From NCBI GenBank assembly GCA_029432815.1, contig JAROBA010000021.1, positions 28,550-92,549 on the forward strand: a DNA stretch of 64,000 nucleotides. The letters run 5' to 3'. Numbering within the stretch: position 1 is the stretch's first letter; every line of letters begins with the position of its first letter. Origin of the DNA: Pontiellaceae bacterium B1224 (lineage in GTDB: Bacteria; Verrucomicrobiota; Kiritimatiellia; Kiritimatiellales; Pontiellaceae). The notes under the pieces are model-generated. The model did not search any database and was not told the DNA's origin. It saw nothing but the letters and a program-made list of their open reading frames with translations. Position numbers and translations under genes: made by a program. Below are positions 29,705-38,439 of the stretch, one piece after another.

Positions 29705-30442
29705 ATGAAAAGATTAATAATAGTGTCAGCACTGATTCTTTCAGCCAGCTTGGCACAGGCTGGCTTGTATATTAATGCGGGGAATATCCCGGATGCAGGT
29801 ATTGGGCCTAATGGGTCCAATGTGAACTATCTCGCATATAATACCGGAACCCATGAAGCATCCGATGTCGGGGCCCAGGAAATCTTTGGTGGGGTCACTT
29901 TTGCCGAAGGTGGAATCGCAGGAACATACGATGTCGGCGTGGAATATACCTTCCCTGATACGACAGCCGATACCGTTAAACAGTCTTATGGTCGACAGAA
30001 TCTGGGTGGAAACAGCACGTTCTATGAAGATTGGATTGGTATCGACGTACGGGCCGGTAGTGGCGGAAATGGTGTTGGTACGACGCTTCGGCTTAATTTG
30101 ACCGGTCTTCCTGCAAATCAGGAATTCACCCTCACATCCTATCATTTTGATACCCAGGACCAGGCGGGAACATTTACTACGAGCCTGACTGGAACAGATG
30201 TTTTTGCTTTTGGGAAAGATGTCGACAAAGATGGAACAACGGACCCGGCACCCTTCGCGTATGACTTTACTTTGACCTCCGACGCACTTGGTAATGCATC
30301 GATTGATTACCAAAACGCCAGTGGATCATGGACTGCTACAAACGGATTTGATCTGGTTGCAATTCCGGAGCCGGCCACGCTTGGTTTGATTACGGCGTTC
30401 GGGGGATCGATCCTCTTCATCCGCCGTAGATTCATGATGTAA
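29705..30442 (+). CDS. PEP-CTERM sorting domain protein
   Basis: 245 residues: a signal peptide (MKRLIIVSALILSASLAQA), a Gly/Thr-rich beta body (LYINAGNIPDAG onward) and a PEP-CTERM tail (IPEPATLGLITAFGG, FIRRRFMM) almost the same as that of the 23521 protein. The mid-region LTGLPANQEFTLTSYHFD is of a kind seen in other PEP-CTERM proteins of this phylum; no catalytic residues are evident. ATG 29705 follows AGGGA; the in-frame start at 29663 is too far upstream. It has its own promoter and terminator. Surface display or export is inferred from the tail. Confidence 0.85.
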   Translation: MKRLIIVSALILSASLAQAGLYINAGNIPDAGIGPNGSNVNYLAYNTGTHEASDVGAQEIFGGVTFAEGGIAGTYDVGVEYTFPDTTADTVKQSYGRQNLGGNSTFYEDWIGIDVRAGSGGNGVGTTLRLNLTGLPANQEFTLTSYHFDTQDQAGTFTTSLTGTDVFAFGKDVDKDGTTDPAPFAYDFTLTSDALGNASIDYQNASGSWTATNGFDLVAIPEPATLGLITAFGGSILFIRRRFMM

Positions 30443-30461
30443 GTGTGCAGTCATAAAACGA

Positions 30462-30492
30462 AAAGCCCCGCGCAATGTCCGGGGCTTTTTTT
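30462..30492 (+). terminator. Rho-independent terminator
   Basis: Stem AAAGCCCCG / CCGGGGCTTT around a short loop, followed by seven or more T, 20 nt after the PEP-CTERM stop. It closely resembles the terminator at 24345. Confidence 0.9.
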
Positions 30493-30592
30493 GGGTTCAT
30501 GATCCATTTCCGGGGAAGGCTTGTCTTATCTTTAAAAAGAAGAACTCGTCATTCCGGTAACCATAGGCCTTCGGAAATGGAGCTAAAGAGAC

Positions 30593-33463
30593 ATGGATAT
30601 GAAGAAAAAGATGAAGACCTGCGATGACGCACCGGTAAATTGCGGTGCCTCCGAGGCTGGCTCCTACTCGGGTTTAGGCCGGCGCGACTTGATCAAGGCA
30701 GGGGGGCTGACATCGGCCTTGCTGTTGTCTGGAAAAATACCCATTATGGCTGGCCCTTTTATGAAGACTGACTTTCCAGATCATTTAATACCGGCGGATA
30801 AGAAGCTGGCCGTCGATTGGGTGGCCTCTCTGACCCAACGAGGTAAACCGGAGGTGTTCACCGGTGCTGAACTCACCTATATCGGCATGCCCATTGGCGG
30901 CATTGGCTGCGGGCAGTTGTATCTCGGTGGCGATGGGCGTCTTTGGCTCTGGGATATTTTCAAGTCGAACTATGCCCGCGAAAAGCATGAAATGAAAATG
31001 AGTGCCATGACAATGTGCGGGCACTATACCGATCCCGTCGCTTTCGGTGAGGAATATAATTCTCAGAATGGGGCCGAGGTGCAGCAGGGGTTTGCAATCC
31101 GAGTAAAATCGGGTGAGGAAACGCTTATACGTTCTCTCGATAAGAATGGTTTTCCCGGCGTGACCTTTCGTGGTGAATATCCGGTCGGCCGCGTGAACTA
31201 CGAAGATGCCGATTTCCCGGTGGCGGTGACGCTGGAAGCCTTCAGTCCATTTATCCCTCTGAATGCAAAGGACTCAGCGCTTCCCGTCACGATCATGCAT
31301 TACACGGTGACCAATACATCGGATAGGACATTAAAAGTCGATCTGGGCGGCTGGTTGCAGAATGCGGTCTGCCCCTACACGAAAGATCCAATGCTTGGAA
31401 AACGCGCCAACCAATTGGAACAGGGTGCGGGGTGCACATCGATCCTCAGTACGATCGGCGGTTCAGAGGAAATCACGAAAGAACATGGGTACGGTTCCAG
31501 TGCGCTAACGGTTCTGGACGGTGAGGGTATTCGTGTCAACGGGGCGCCCTCCATCAGCAATGCTGATAACGCTCAACAGTTTTTTAATGCACTCGATAAG
31601 GCCATCGATGAACCCGTTTTCCAACCATTGGATAAATTGTTGGTCGGGGGCCTCAGCGCCTCCGTCGAACTCGAGGCCGGCGAGTCGAAAGTCATCACAT
31701 ATCTGGTTTCCTGGTACTTCCCCTTACATCAGAAAGGAGGGCGACGCGGCGATCAGAAATTCACCAGTCGTCACTACCGTCCTTGGTTTAAGTCGGCCGG
31801 AGACGTCGCCGAATATGTGGCGGAAAAGCGTGAATCGCTGATCGATGGCACCTTGCTTTGGAACAAGACCTGGTACGACAGCTCGCTGCCATATTGGTTG
31901 CTAGATCGCAGTATGATCTCGCTGGATTGCACGGCGACGCAAACATTCCATTGGTTTGAAGATGGCCGCCCCTGGGCTTGGGAAGGGGTCGATTGTTGTC
32001 AGGGAACGTGCACCCACGTCTTCCACTATGCCCAGGCGATGGGCCGCATCTTTCCCGAATTGGAGCGTAGGCTTCGTGAGATGGTCGACTACGGTATCGC
32101 CTTCAAAGAGGATAGTGGAGGCATCGGCTATCGTGGAGAGTCCAGTCAGTTCGCGGCGGATGATGGACAGGCCGGCACGATTCTGCGTGTCTATCGTGAG
32201 CATCAGATGTCGGCCGATAACGAATTCCTCAATCGCTTATGGCCGCGGGTGAAACAGTCGATTGAATACCTTATGGTTAAAGACCCGGATGAAGACGGCC
32301 TTATGACCGGAGCGCAACCGCATACGCTCGATGCCTCATGGACGGGTGAAATTGCCTGGTTGAGCTCGATGTATCTTGGGGCATTGGCCGCCGGCGAGGC
32401 CATGGCACTCGAAGTCGGCGACGACGCCTTTGCCGCGAAATGCCGCCGTATTCTCGACCAAGGGTACAACACCATGGTTAGCGAACTTTTTGACGGCGAA
32501 TATTTTATTCATAAACCCAGCGGAGGTGCAGGTGAGGTTGATGGCGATGATGCGGATGAAATTGAAGGTGTCGTTGATGATTTAAACACGAATATCGGCT
32601 GTCATATCGATCAGGTGCTCGGACAGTCCTGGATGCATCAGGTTGGTCTGGGACGCATCATTCCGAAGAAGGAAACCATCTCGGCACTTGAGAGCCTGTG
32701 GAAATATAACTTTGCTCCGGATGCGGGTGGCTACGCCCTTAAGAACCGCGAAATTGAACCGGCTTTCCGATGGTATGCGATGGAAGGGGAAGCGGGTCTC
32801 TTGATGACAACGTGGCCGAAAGGCGGGGCAAAAGATGCTATTCCCGGCGATAAACTCCGAAGTGTGGAAAATCCGGATGTCTGGACGGGGCCCGGTGGCT
32901 ATTTTAATGAGTGCATGAACGGGTTTGAATATCAGGTGGCCGGACACATGATTGCCGAAGGTGCGCCCGATAGCCCCTTGGTTGAGAAAGGCCTCGCGGT
33001 GATGAAGGCTGTGCACGAGCGCTACGGTGCGGCCAAGCGTAATCCCTATAACGAAATTGAGTGCTCCGATCATTATGCCCGCTCCATGGCATCTTACGGA
33101 ATCTTCCTGACGGCCTGCGGCTTTACCTATCATGGCCCAAAGGGCGAGATCGGCTTTGCGCCAAAGATCAACCCCGAAAATTTTAAGGCCCCGTTCACCG
33201 CTGCCGAAGGGTGGGGAACGTTCAGTCAAACGATCGATGAAGCCGGCTTGCTGGCCGAATTCCAAGTGAAATGGGGAACGCTTCAACTGCAGACCATTCG
33301 GTTAAATCCGGTGGGAATAGACATCAAGAAGGTTGCGGTAACCTGCAAAGGAAAACCGGAGGATGCAACGGTAAGGACGATGCAGGGCCATGCGGTAGTT
33401 CAGCTTAAATCCCCAGTGCAGATTCTTGAAGGTCAGGCACTGCGTGTGGTTTTAATACCTTAA
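30593..33463 (+). CDS. GH116-family glycoside hydrolase, Tat-exported
   Basis: 956 residues. A twin-arginine signal (LGRRDLIKAGG, about residues 29-39) precedes the mature enzyme. It has the GH116 N-domain (GMPIGGIGCGQLYLGG) and the catalytic domain with WEGVD (Glu464) and HTLDASW (Asp580). Its closest relative here is the Sec-exported GH116 at 7002, with which it is colinear throughout. An acidic insertion (about residues 645-665, rich in Asp and Glu) is absent from the 7002 protein. ATG 30593 is used with GGAG about 12 nt upstream; ATG 30599 is possible. It follows a terminator and precedes the 33597 operon promoter, so it is probably transcribed alone. Confidence 0.87.
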   Translation: MDMKKKMKTCDDAPVNCGASEAGSYSGLGRRDLIKAGGLTSALLLSGKIPIMAGPFMKTDFPDHLIPADKKLAVDWVASLTQRGKPEVFTGAELTYIGMPIGGIGCGQLYLGGDGRLWLWDIFKSNYAREKHEMKMSAMTMCGHYTDPVAFGEEYNSQNGAEVQQGFAIRVKSGEETLIRSLDKNGFPGVTFRGEYPVGRVNYEDADFPVAVTLEAFSPFIPLNAKDSALPVTIMHYTVTNTSDRTLKVDLGGWLQNAVCPYTKDPMLGKRANQLEQGAGCTSILSTIGGSEEITKEHGYGSSALTVLDGEGIRVNGAPSISNADNAQQFFNALDKAIDEPVFQPLDKLLVGGLSASVELEAGESKVITYLVSWYFPLHQKGGRRGDQKFTSRHYRPWFKSAGDVAEYVAEKRESLIDGTLLWNKTWYDSSLPYWLLDRSMISLDCTATQTFHWFEDGRPWAWEGVDCCQGTCTHVFHYAQAMGRIFPELERRLREMVDYGIAFKEDSGGIGYRGESSQFAADDGQAGTILRVYREHQMSADNEFLNRLWPRVKQSIEYLMVKDPDEDGLMTGAQPHTLDASWTGEIAWLSSMYLGALAAGEAMALEVGDDAFAAKCRRILDQGYNTMVSELFDGEYFIHKPSGGAGEVDGDDADEIEGVVDDLNTNIGCHIDQVLGQSWMHQVGLGRIIPKKETISALESLWKYNFAPDAGGYALKNREIEPAFRWYAMEGEAGLLMTTWPKGGAKDAIPGDKLRSVENPDVWTGPGGYFNECMNGFEYQVAGHMIAEGAPDSPLVEKGLAVMKAVHERYGAAKRNPYNEIECSDHYARSMASYGIFLTACGFTYHGPKGEIGFAPKINPENFKAPFTAAEGWGTFSQTIDEAGLLAEFQVKWGTLQLQTIRLNPVGIDIKKVAVTCKGKPEDATVRTMQGHAVVQLKSPVQILEGQALRVVLIP
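31620..31632. repeat. Dispersed dyad, short copy TCCAA-N3-TTGGA
   Basis: TCCAACCATTGGA, inside the third GH116 gene. The outer arm positions are not paired. Confidence 0.45.
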
Positions 33464-33521
33464 ATCAGTCGCTGGGTTGATGTTGAAATGCGGTGGTCTA
33501 GCGTTAAGAAAATGGCACGTG

Positions 33522-33567
33522 CATCATTCATATGCATGATAGGCAGCTTCGTGAATTCCCATATACT
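33522..33567 (+). promoter_or_regulatory. Dyad-controlled promoter of the GH95-led operon
   Basis: The dyad ATCAT-n-CATATG-n-ATGAT (33523-33540) is followed by GATAGGC at 33538, GAATTC in the spacer and TATACT starting 24 nt after GATAGGC, at 33562. The spacing is identical to the PEP-CTERM promoters. A start site near 33574 would leave a leader of about 20 nt. Confidence 0.55.
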
Positions 33568-33596
33568 CGTGCGAACTGTAAATAGGGTGTAGAGCG

Positions 33597-35924
33597 ATGG
33601 GGCTACTTAATTTGGGTATAAGCGGAGCAATCTGTTGTTTGGCTTTGGCGGCTTCTTCCGAGCCGGTTGTGAAGGTGGACTGGGAGCGGTTTCTGGCGCG
33701 GCACGATCTGGTTTGGACGGAAGCTCCGCAGTCGTGGCACGACGGGCCGTTTCTTGGCAACGGGATGCTCGGTTCCATGCTGCATCAGGTTGATGATCAC
33801 ACGCTGCGGATCAGTTTGGGTCGGGCGGACATGGAAGATCATCAGACCGCCGGCACAGCATTCATTGCCCAGTCGCGTCTGCCGAACGGCTATTTTACGC
33901 TGAAGACGGTCGGAAAAATCACCGGCTTTACCGGGAGGCTCGATCTCTACAACGCCGAGACCCGTGTTCAGGTTCAGACCGAAAAAGGAACGATCGATCT
34001 GTTCGGCCTGGTTCACAGCGAGGATATGGTCATTTTTTACGAGCTTAAACCGTCCGCCGGTGAAGCGGAAATTCAGCTCGACTTTGTTCCGCTCAAGGCG
34101 ATTGCGCCGGCGCGGCTGCAGGCGGAAATCGCCGTTGAGGAAAACGGAGACAAAGCACCATCCAGCCGAAAGAAGTGGGCGTCCGCAAAATATACCTACA
34201 ACCCCGACCCCGAATTAACGCAGATGGACGGCTGTTCGGTTTCGCGTCAGCCGTTGAAGGCCGGAGGCGAAAGCGGAACGGCGTGGATTGTGAAGGATGG
34301 AGCAGACGGGGCGAAACGACTCTACATTTCCATTGAGCACAGTTATCCGGAAGCCACGGCAACGGCCGATGCGGTTTCCAACCTTCGGAAAATCGAGAAC
34401 GAACCGTTCGATCAGTTTATTTCCAGACATCGGAAGTGGTGGCACAATTATTATCCGCTGAGTTTTATCAGCCTCGACGACACGCGCATGGAGAGTTTTT
34501 ACTGGATTCAGGTTTATAAGTTCGGAGCTGGCGCGCGCAAAGGGCGGGCGTTCATGGACACGATGGGGCCGTGGATGGTGGAGGACACCGCCTGGGCGAA
34601 CGGTTGGTTTAATCTGAACACGCAACTTTCCTATTGGTTTCTCAGCACGGCAAACCGCATGGAAGTGGCGGAAAGCCTCTTTTCTAAACTGGATGAAAAG
34701 CTGCCGCAGCTCATCGCTAACATGCCGGACGAATGTGGGGGTGAATGTGCAGGAATGGGTTCGATTGTTCCTCAAACTTTTATCAGTCATGTCGGCAAGG
34801 TCGGGAGTGGGTTTATGGGCGAGCTGCTGTGGACGTGCCATGATTATTGGCTGATGCTGGAGCGCACGATGGATGCGCAGCGCACAACGCAGCAGTTTTT
34901 CCCGCTGTTGAAAAAGTCGGTGAATACCTACCTGAGTTACAGCGTGGAGGGCGACGATGGCAACGTTCATCTGCCGCGCACCCGTTCACCGGAATATGGA
35001 AACGGGGAAGACTGCAACTTCAACCTGTCCCTGTTCCGCTGGGGATTGGCGACGCTCATCGAAATTGACGAGCGCTACGACCTGAACGATCCGCAGCTTG
35101 CGCAATGGCAGGATGTATATGCGCGGCTGGTTGATTATCCGGTGAATGAAAACGGCTTCATGGTCGCGAAGGATTTTCCGTTCGAACAGTCGCACCGTCA
35201 CTACTCGCATCTGATGATGATTTATCCGCTGTGCGAAATTAATATCGACCAGCCTGAAAACCGCGAGCTGATTGCCAAATCGGTGGACCATTGGATCAAT
35301 TATCCGGGCACGGGAAACGCGGGTTATTCCTGGAGCGCAGCGGCGGCAATGTATGCGCTGCAGGGTGACGGTGAAAAGGCGGCTGAATACCTGAATATCT
35401 TCATGAAGATGCAGCGGCTCTATCCCAATAATCCGGCGAAGATTTGGTGCACCACCATGTATACCGAAACATCACGTATTCAGCCGGTCACCGAAACGCC
35501 GCTGTCGCTGTGCGACTCGATGCAGCTGATGCTGCTACAGAGCTGGGGCGGCACCATCCGCGTGTTCCCGGCAGTTTCCAAGGATTGGAAAAACGTGGTT
35601 TTCGAGGGGCTGCTGGCGGCTGGCGGTTTTGAAGTCAGCGCGAAGCGGCAAAACGGAGCAACGCAGTTTGTGTGCATTAAAAGCAATGCCGGGGAACCGT
35701 GTGTTTTGAAACTCGATTTCGAGCCGGCAAAAATTGAAGGAATTCCGGAGACGGCTGTGAAGCAGGTGGAATGTGGATTGTATAAATTAGATTTAAAAAA
35801 AGGCCAGACAGCGACGTTCTTTGGAAAAGTCACAGAGGTCGCCGTAGTTGAACCGGTTGAAAGCGATTCCAAGGGTTGGAACGCGTTCGGACTGAATGAA
35901 CGATATAAAGGAAGTGTTGAATGA
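33597..35924 (+). CDS. GH95-like alpha-L-fucosidase/galactosidase, divergent
   Basis: 775 residues with a hydrophobic signal (MGLLNLGISGAICCLALAA). The N-terminal beta domain has PFLGNGMLGSM, the counterpart of the GNG-LGAM motif of GH95. In the (alpha/alpha)6 domain NLNTQLSYW keeps the two catalytic Asn (339, 341), SPEY gives the candidate acid Glu466, HRHYSHL is present, and CDSMQ supplies Asp640 at the position of the conserved Asp. These correspond to Asn421, Asn423, Glu566 and Asp766 of the bifidobacterial AfcA fucosidase (from memory). It is more divergent than the canonical GH95 at 44961, so the sugar may differ. First gene of an eight-gene operon; its stop overlaps the next ATG (ATGA). 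Confidence 0.78.
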   Translation: MGLLNLGISGAICCLALAASSEPVVKVDWERFLARHDLVWTEAPQSWHDGPFLGNGMLGSMLHQVDDHTLRISLGRADMEDHQTAGTAFIAQSRLPNGYFTLKTVGKITGFTGRLDLYNAETRVQVQTEKGTIDLFGLVHSEDMVIFYELKPSAGEAEIQLDFVPLKAIAPARLQAEIAVEENGDKAPSSRKKWASAKYTYNPDPELTQMDGCSVSRQPLKAGGESGTAWIVKDGADGAKRLYISIEHSYPEATATADAVSNLRKIENEPFDQFISRHRKWWHNYYPLSFISLDDTRMESFYWIQVYKFGAGARKGRAFMDTMGPWMVEDTAWANGWFNLNTQLSYWFLSTANRMEVAESLFSKLDEKLPQLIANMPDECGGECAGMGSIVPQTFISHVGKVGSGFMGELLWTCHDYWLMLERTMDAQRTTQQFFPLLKKSVNTYLSYSVEGDDGNVHLPRTRSPEYGNGEDCNFNLSLFRWGLATLIEIDERYDLNDPQLAQWQDVYARLVDYPVNENGFMVAKDFPFEQSHRHYSHLMMIYPLCEINIDQPENRELIAKSVDHWINYPGTGNAGYSWSAAAAMYALQGDGEKAAEYLNIFMKMQRLYPNNPAKIWCTTMYTETSRIQPVTETPLSLCDSMQLMLLQSWGGTIRVFPAVSKDWKNVVFEGLLAAGGFEVSAKRQNGATQFVCIKSNAGEPCVLKLDFEPAKIEGIPETAVKQVECGLYKLDLKKGQTATFFGKVTEVAVVEPVESDSKGWNAFGLNERYKGSVE
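35575..35591. repeat. Dispersed dyad TTTCCAA-N3-TTGGAAA, perfect copy
   Basis: Perfect 7-bp arms around GGA, in the C-terminal part of the GH95-like gene, encoding S-K-D-W-K. Confidence 0.75.
35867..35881. repeat. Dispersed dyad TTCCAA-N3-TTGGAA, perfect copy
   Basis: Perfect 6-bp arms around GGG, 40 nt before the GH95-like stop codon. Confidence 0.7.
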
Positions 35925-37294
35925 AAATCCAATCATTGGAAAACAAGGTGTGTGGGAAAATCAGATGGACCGTGGTTATGGTCATGCTGGTTTCCATTTG
36001 CGGGGCGCAGAAATTCAGCAAGCCGGAACCGGCGGGTCCGCTGCGGAATGATCCGGCTTTGGAGCAGGAATTCATGGACTGGGGGTTGGGGCTGTTTGTT
36101 CACTGGTCGTTTGATTCCCAGTTAGGATCGGTGATCAGCCACTCCATGGACAAAGCATCGCGCGACTATCTGGACCGCTATGTCAATGAGCTGCCCAAAA
36201 CATTTAATCCAACGGAATATAATCCGGACGAGTGGATGCAGATGGCTCAGCTGATGGGCGCAAAATATATGGTGTTCACCACGAAGCATCACAGTGGTTT
36301 CTGCATGTGGGATACCGAGACCACAGACTTCGGCATCATGAATACACCGTATGAAAAAGACATCGTTGCTTCCTATGTAGATGCCTGTCGCCGTTATGGG
36401 ATGAAGGTGGGCTTCTATTATTCACCGGAGGATTTCCATTTTAATTATGAGCGGGATATCCCGGCCCGTTCCGGCGCGCAGGGTCGCAAATACCATGAAG
36501 AACTGATCGAGTATACCCACCGGCATCTCGATGAACTGTTTAAGAACTATGGTCATATTGATGTGGTCTTTCTGGACGGCGGGCATGCCGAAGAGCTGGC
36601 GCAGTACATTCACCAGATTTCACCCAAAACCATTGTGACGCGCGGCGAAATGGTGACGCCGGAACAGAAGCTTCCTCCGCACTCGATTCCCGGTCCGTGG
36701 GAAACCTGTTTCACGCTGGGTAATCAGTGGCAGTATAAGCCGACCAACGAAGAGTATAAGTCCGGCTCCAAGTTGATCAATATGCTGGTGGAAACGCGGG
36801 CGAAAGGCGGCAACCTGCTGATCAATATGGGGCCTATGCCCTCCGGAAAAATCCCGCTGGAGCAGGAGGAACGTTTTCGTGAGCTGGGACTTTGGATGTT
36901 CGTGAACGACATCGCCATTCACGACATCCGCCCGTGTGCAAATGTTGGCAGCAAGGACGTTTATTACACCCAATCCAAAGACGGGAAATATGTCTATGCG
37001 ATCCTAACCGGCTTTACGGATGATGATCCGGGACCAACGGAAACCCAGTGGGGTCGGGATCAGCGGAAAGATTTTGTGCTGAAGGAACTGAAGGCAACGC
37101 CGGAGACAACCGTCCGCATTCTGGGGCAGGAGCATCGGCTGGATAAATTTCAATCCCGGATTGATATTGAAACCCGATTTGAGAATACCGACGAAGGGTT
37201 GGCGATTTCAGCGAAGCGCGCGCAGCGGCTCTACAACAACCGCCGTTGGCCGAATGCGGTCGTGCTTCAATTTCAAAACGTTGAGTTTAGATAA
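35921..37294 (+). CDS. GH29 alpha-L-fucosidase
   Basis: 457 residues, exo-alpha-L-fucosidase of family GH29. A hydrophobic segment (about residues 15-29) ending SICGAQ is a signal peptide. The TIM barrel shows LGLFVHWS, TTKHHSGFCMW (substrate-binding His pair) and DVVFLDGG with the likely nucleophile Asp219; NLLINMGP follows. The family retains configuration; the acid/base Glu is not conserved enough to place by eye. It is translationally coupled to the GH95-like gene through a 4-nt ATGA overlap. It is closely related to the GH29 at 42168 in the same operon (the two share most of the barrel), so this is a within-operon duplication. A dyad repeat (35928-35940) lies in codons 3-7. Confidence 0.92.
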   Translation: MKIQSLENKVCGKIRWTVVMVMLVSICGAQKFSKPEPAGPLRNDPALEQEFMDWGLGLFVHWSFDSQLGSVISHSMDKASRDYLDRYVNELPKTFNPTEYNPDEWMQMAQLMGAKYMVFTTKHHSGFCMWDTETTDFGIMNTPYEKDIVASYVDACRRYGMKVGFYYSPEDFHFNYERDIPARSGAQGRKYHEELIEYTHRHLDELFKNYGHIDVVFLDGGHAEELAQYIHQISPKTIVTRGEMVTPEQKLPPHSIPGPWETCFTLGNQWQYKPTNEEYKSGSKLINMLVETRAKGGNLLINMGPMPSGKIPLEQEERFRELGLWMFVNDIAIHDIRPCANVGSKDVYYTQSKDGKYVYAILTGFTDDDPGPTETQWGRDQRKDFVLKELKATPETTVRILGQEHRLDKFQSRIDIETRFENTDEGLAISAKRAQRLYNNRRWPNAVVLQFQNVEFR

Positions 37295-37305
37295 AAGAGG
37301 GCGTC

Positions 37306-38430
37306 ATGAAACTTGGCCTGATCGTTACATTCCTTTTCCCCGTGTTGGTGTTTACAGCGTCGGGTGTCGAAAAACACAATCTTCCCTTCAGTTGGGATAC
37401 GGTACCGGTGTATGCCCATCTGGCAAATATGTCGGAGGATTTTACACCGGAACAGCTGGATTTTCTAGCGGAGCATTTCGACTTTATCACCATCGAAAAA
37501 GGTCAGGCCAAGCGCAAGCACGGCAGCACGGAAAAGGGGTTTGCGATTGCCGTGCAGGAGCTTAAAAAACGCAACGCGCAAGCGAAGGTCCTTTTCTACT
37601 GGAATGCCGCCATACATATCGGCGGTTACGAAGCCGGTGAGACTTTTCCGGAAGACGGAAGGTTGATCAGCAAGCAGGGTGAGCCGATGACCATTTTTAA
37701 CAGTTCGTTCTACGATCTCTCACGGACTGATGTGCAAAACTGGTGGGCGGATACTGCGGATATGGCGGTTCGTGAGTTGGGTGCGGATGGTATCTTTGTG
37801 GATGCCGTCGGCAAGTTTAGCAATGCCAGTCGGCGCAGGTCGCTGACCGATGTGAAGATCGAGGCTCTCAACAATGGCATGGTTTCCATGGTCCAGGAGA
37901 CGCGCAATAAAATCGGACCGTCGAAACTGCTGATTCAAAACGGCGTGTCCGATACGCCCGGAAATATCGGTACGAGACTCTTGAACGTGACCGACGGTGC
38001 GATGAAAGAGCACTTTGTGAGCGCAACCCCCGGAAAAAAAGAAGAACTGGCCGAAAATATTGAGCTGCTTCAAAAGGTAGCTAAATCGGGAAAAGTGCTC
38101 GTGATTAAAACCTGGCCGGGTTTTGACTGGCGTGACAAAGAGACGATGAGTAAGCCCCGCGAAGAACGGGCTAAGATGGCGCAGGAAGCAATTACATTTC
38201 CGTTGGCCTGTTTTCTGATCGTGGCGGAACCCTATTCTTACTTTTGCTACACCTGGGGTTATCAAGGCAATGATACCGGCACGTTCGTGTGGTATCCGGA
38301 ATTGGACAAACCGCTTGGTCCGCCCAAGGGCGATGCCCAGCATAAGGGCTGGAAATATAAACGCGAATTTGCACACGCCTCGGTCTTCGTCGATATCGAA
38401 ACCGGGGAATCCCTGATTGAATGGAAATAA
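37306..38430 (+). CDS. Putative TIM-barrel glycoside hydrolase (GHL15-like)
   Basis: 374 residues with a signal peptide (MKLGLIVTFLFPVLVFTASG). The features recall the hypothetical glycosyl hydrolase family GHL15: FDFITIEKGQAK near residue 63, KHGSTEKGF, VLFYWNA near residue 100, then GADGIFVDAVGKF, whose Asp could be catalytic at a strand end, and FCYTWGYQGND. No enzyme of this sequence type is known to me with a firmly assigned activity. It sits 11 nt after a GH29 and 9 nt before a sulfatase, so a role in cutting the same fucose-containing polymer is the best inference. Confidence 0.6.
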   Translation: MKLGLIVTFLFPVLVFTASGVEKHNLPFSWDTVPVYAHLANMSEDFTPEQLDFLAEHFDFITIEKGQAKRKHGSTEKGFAIAVQELKKRNAQAKVLFYWNAAIHIGGYEAGETFPEDGRLISKQGEPMTIFNSSFYDLSRTDVQNWWADTADMAVRELGADGIFVDAVGKFSNASRRRSLTDVKIEALNNGMVSMVQETRNKIGPSKLLIQNGVSDTPGNIGTRLLNVTDGAMKEHFVSATPGKKEELAENIELLQKVAKSGKVLVIKTWPGFDWRDKETMSKPREERAKMAQEAITFPLACFLIVAEPYSYFCYTWGYQGNDTGTFVWYPELDKPLGPPKGDAQHKGWKYKREFAHASVFVDIETGESLIEWK

Positions 38431-38439
38431 CAGCTTCTT

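Noticed and set aside
30550..30592. CATTCCG...CGGAAATG arms before the third GH116
   Set aside because: It lacks the fixed spacing to a -10 box seen in the five dyad promoters.
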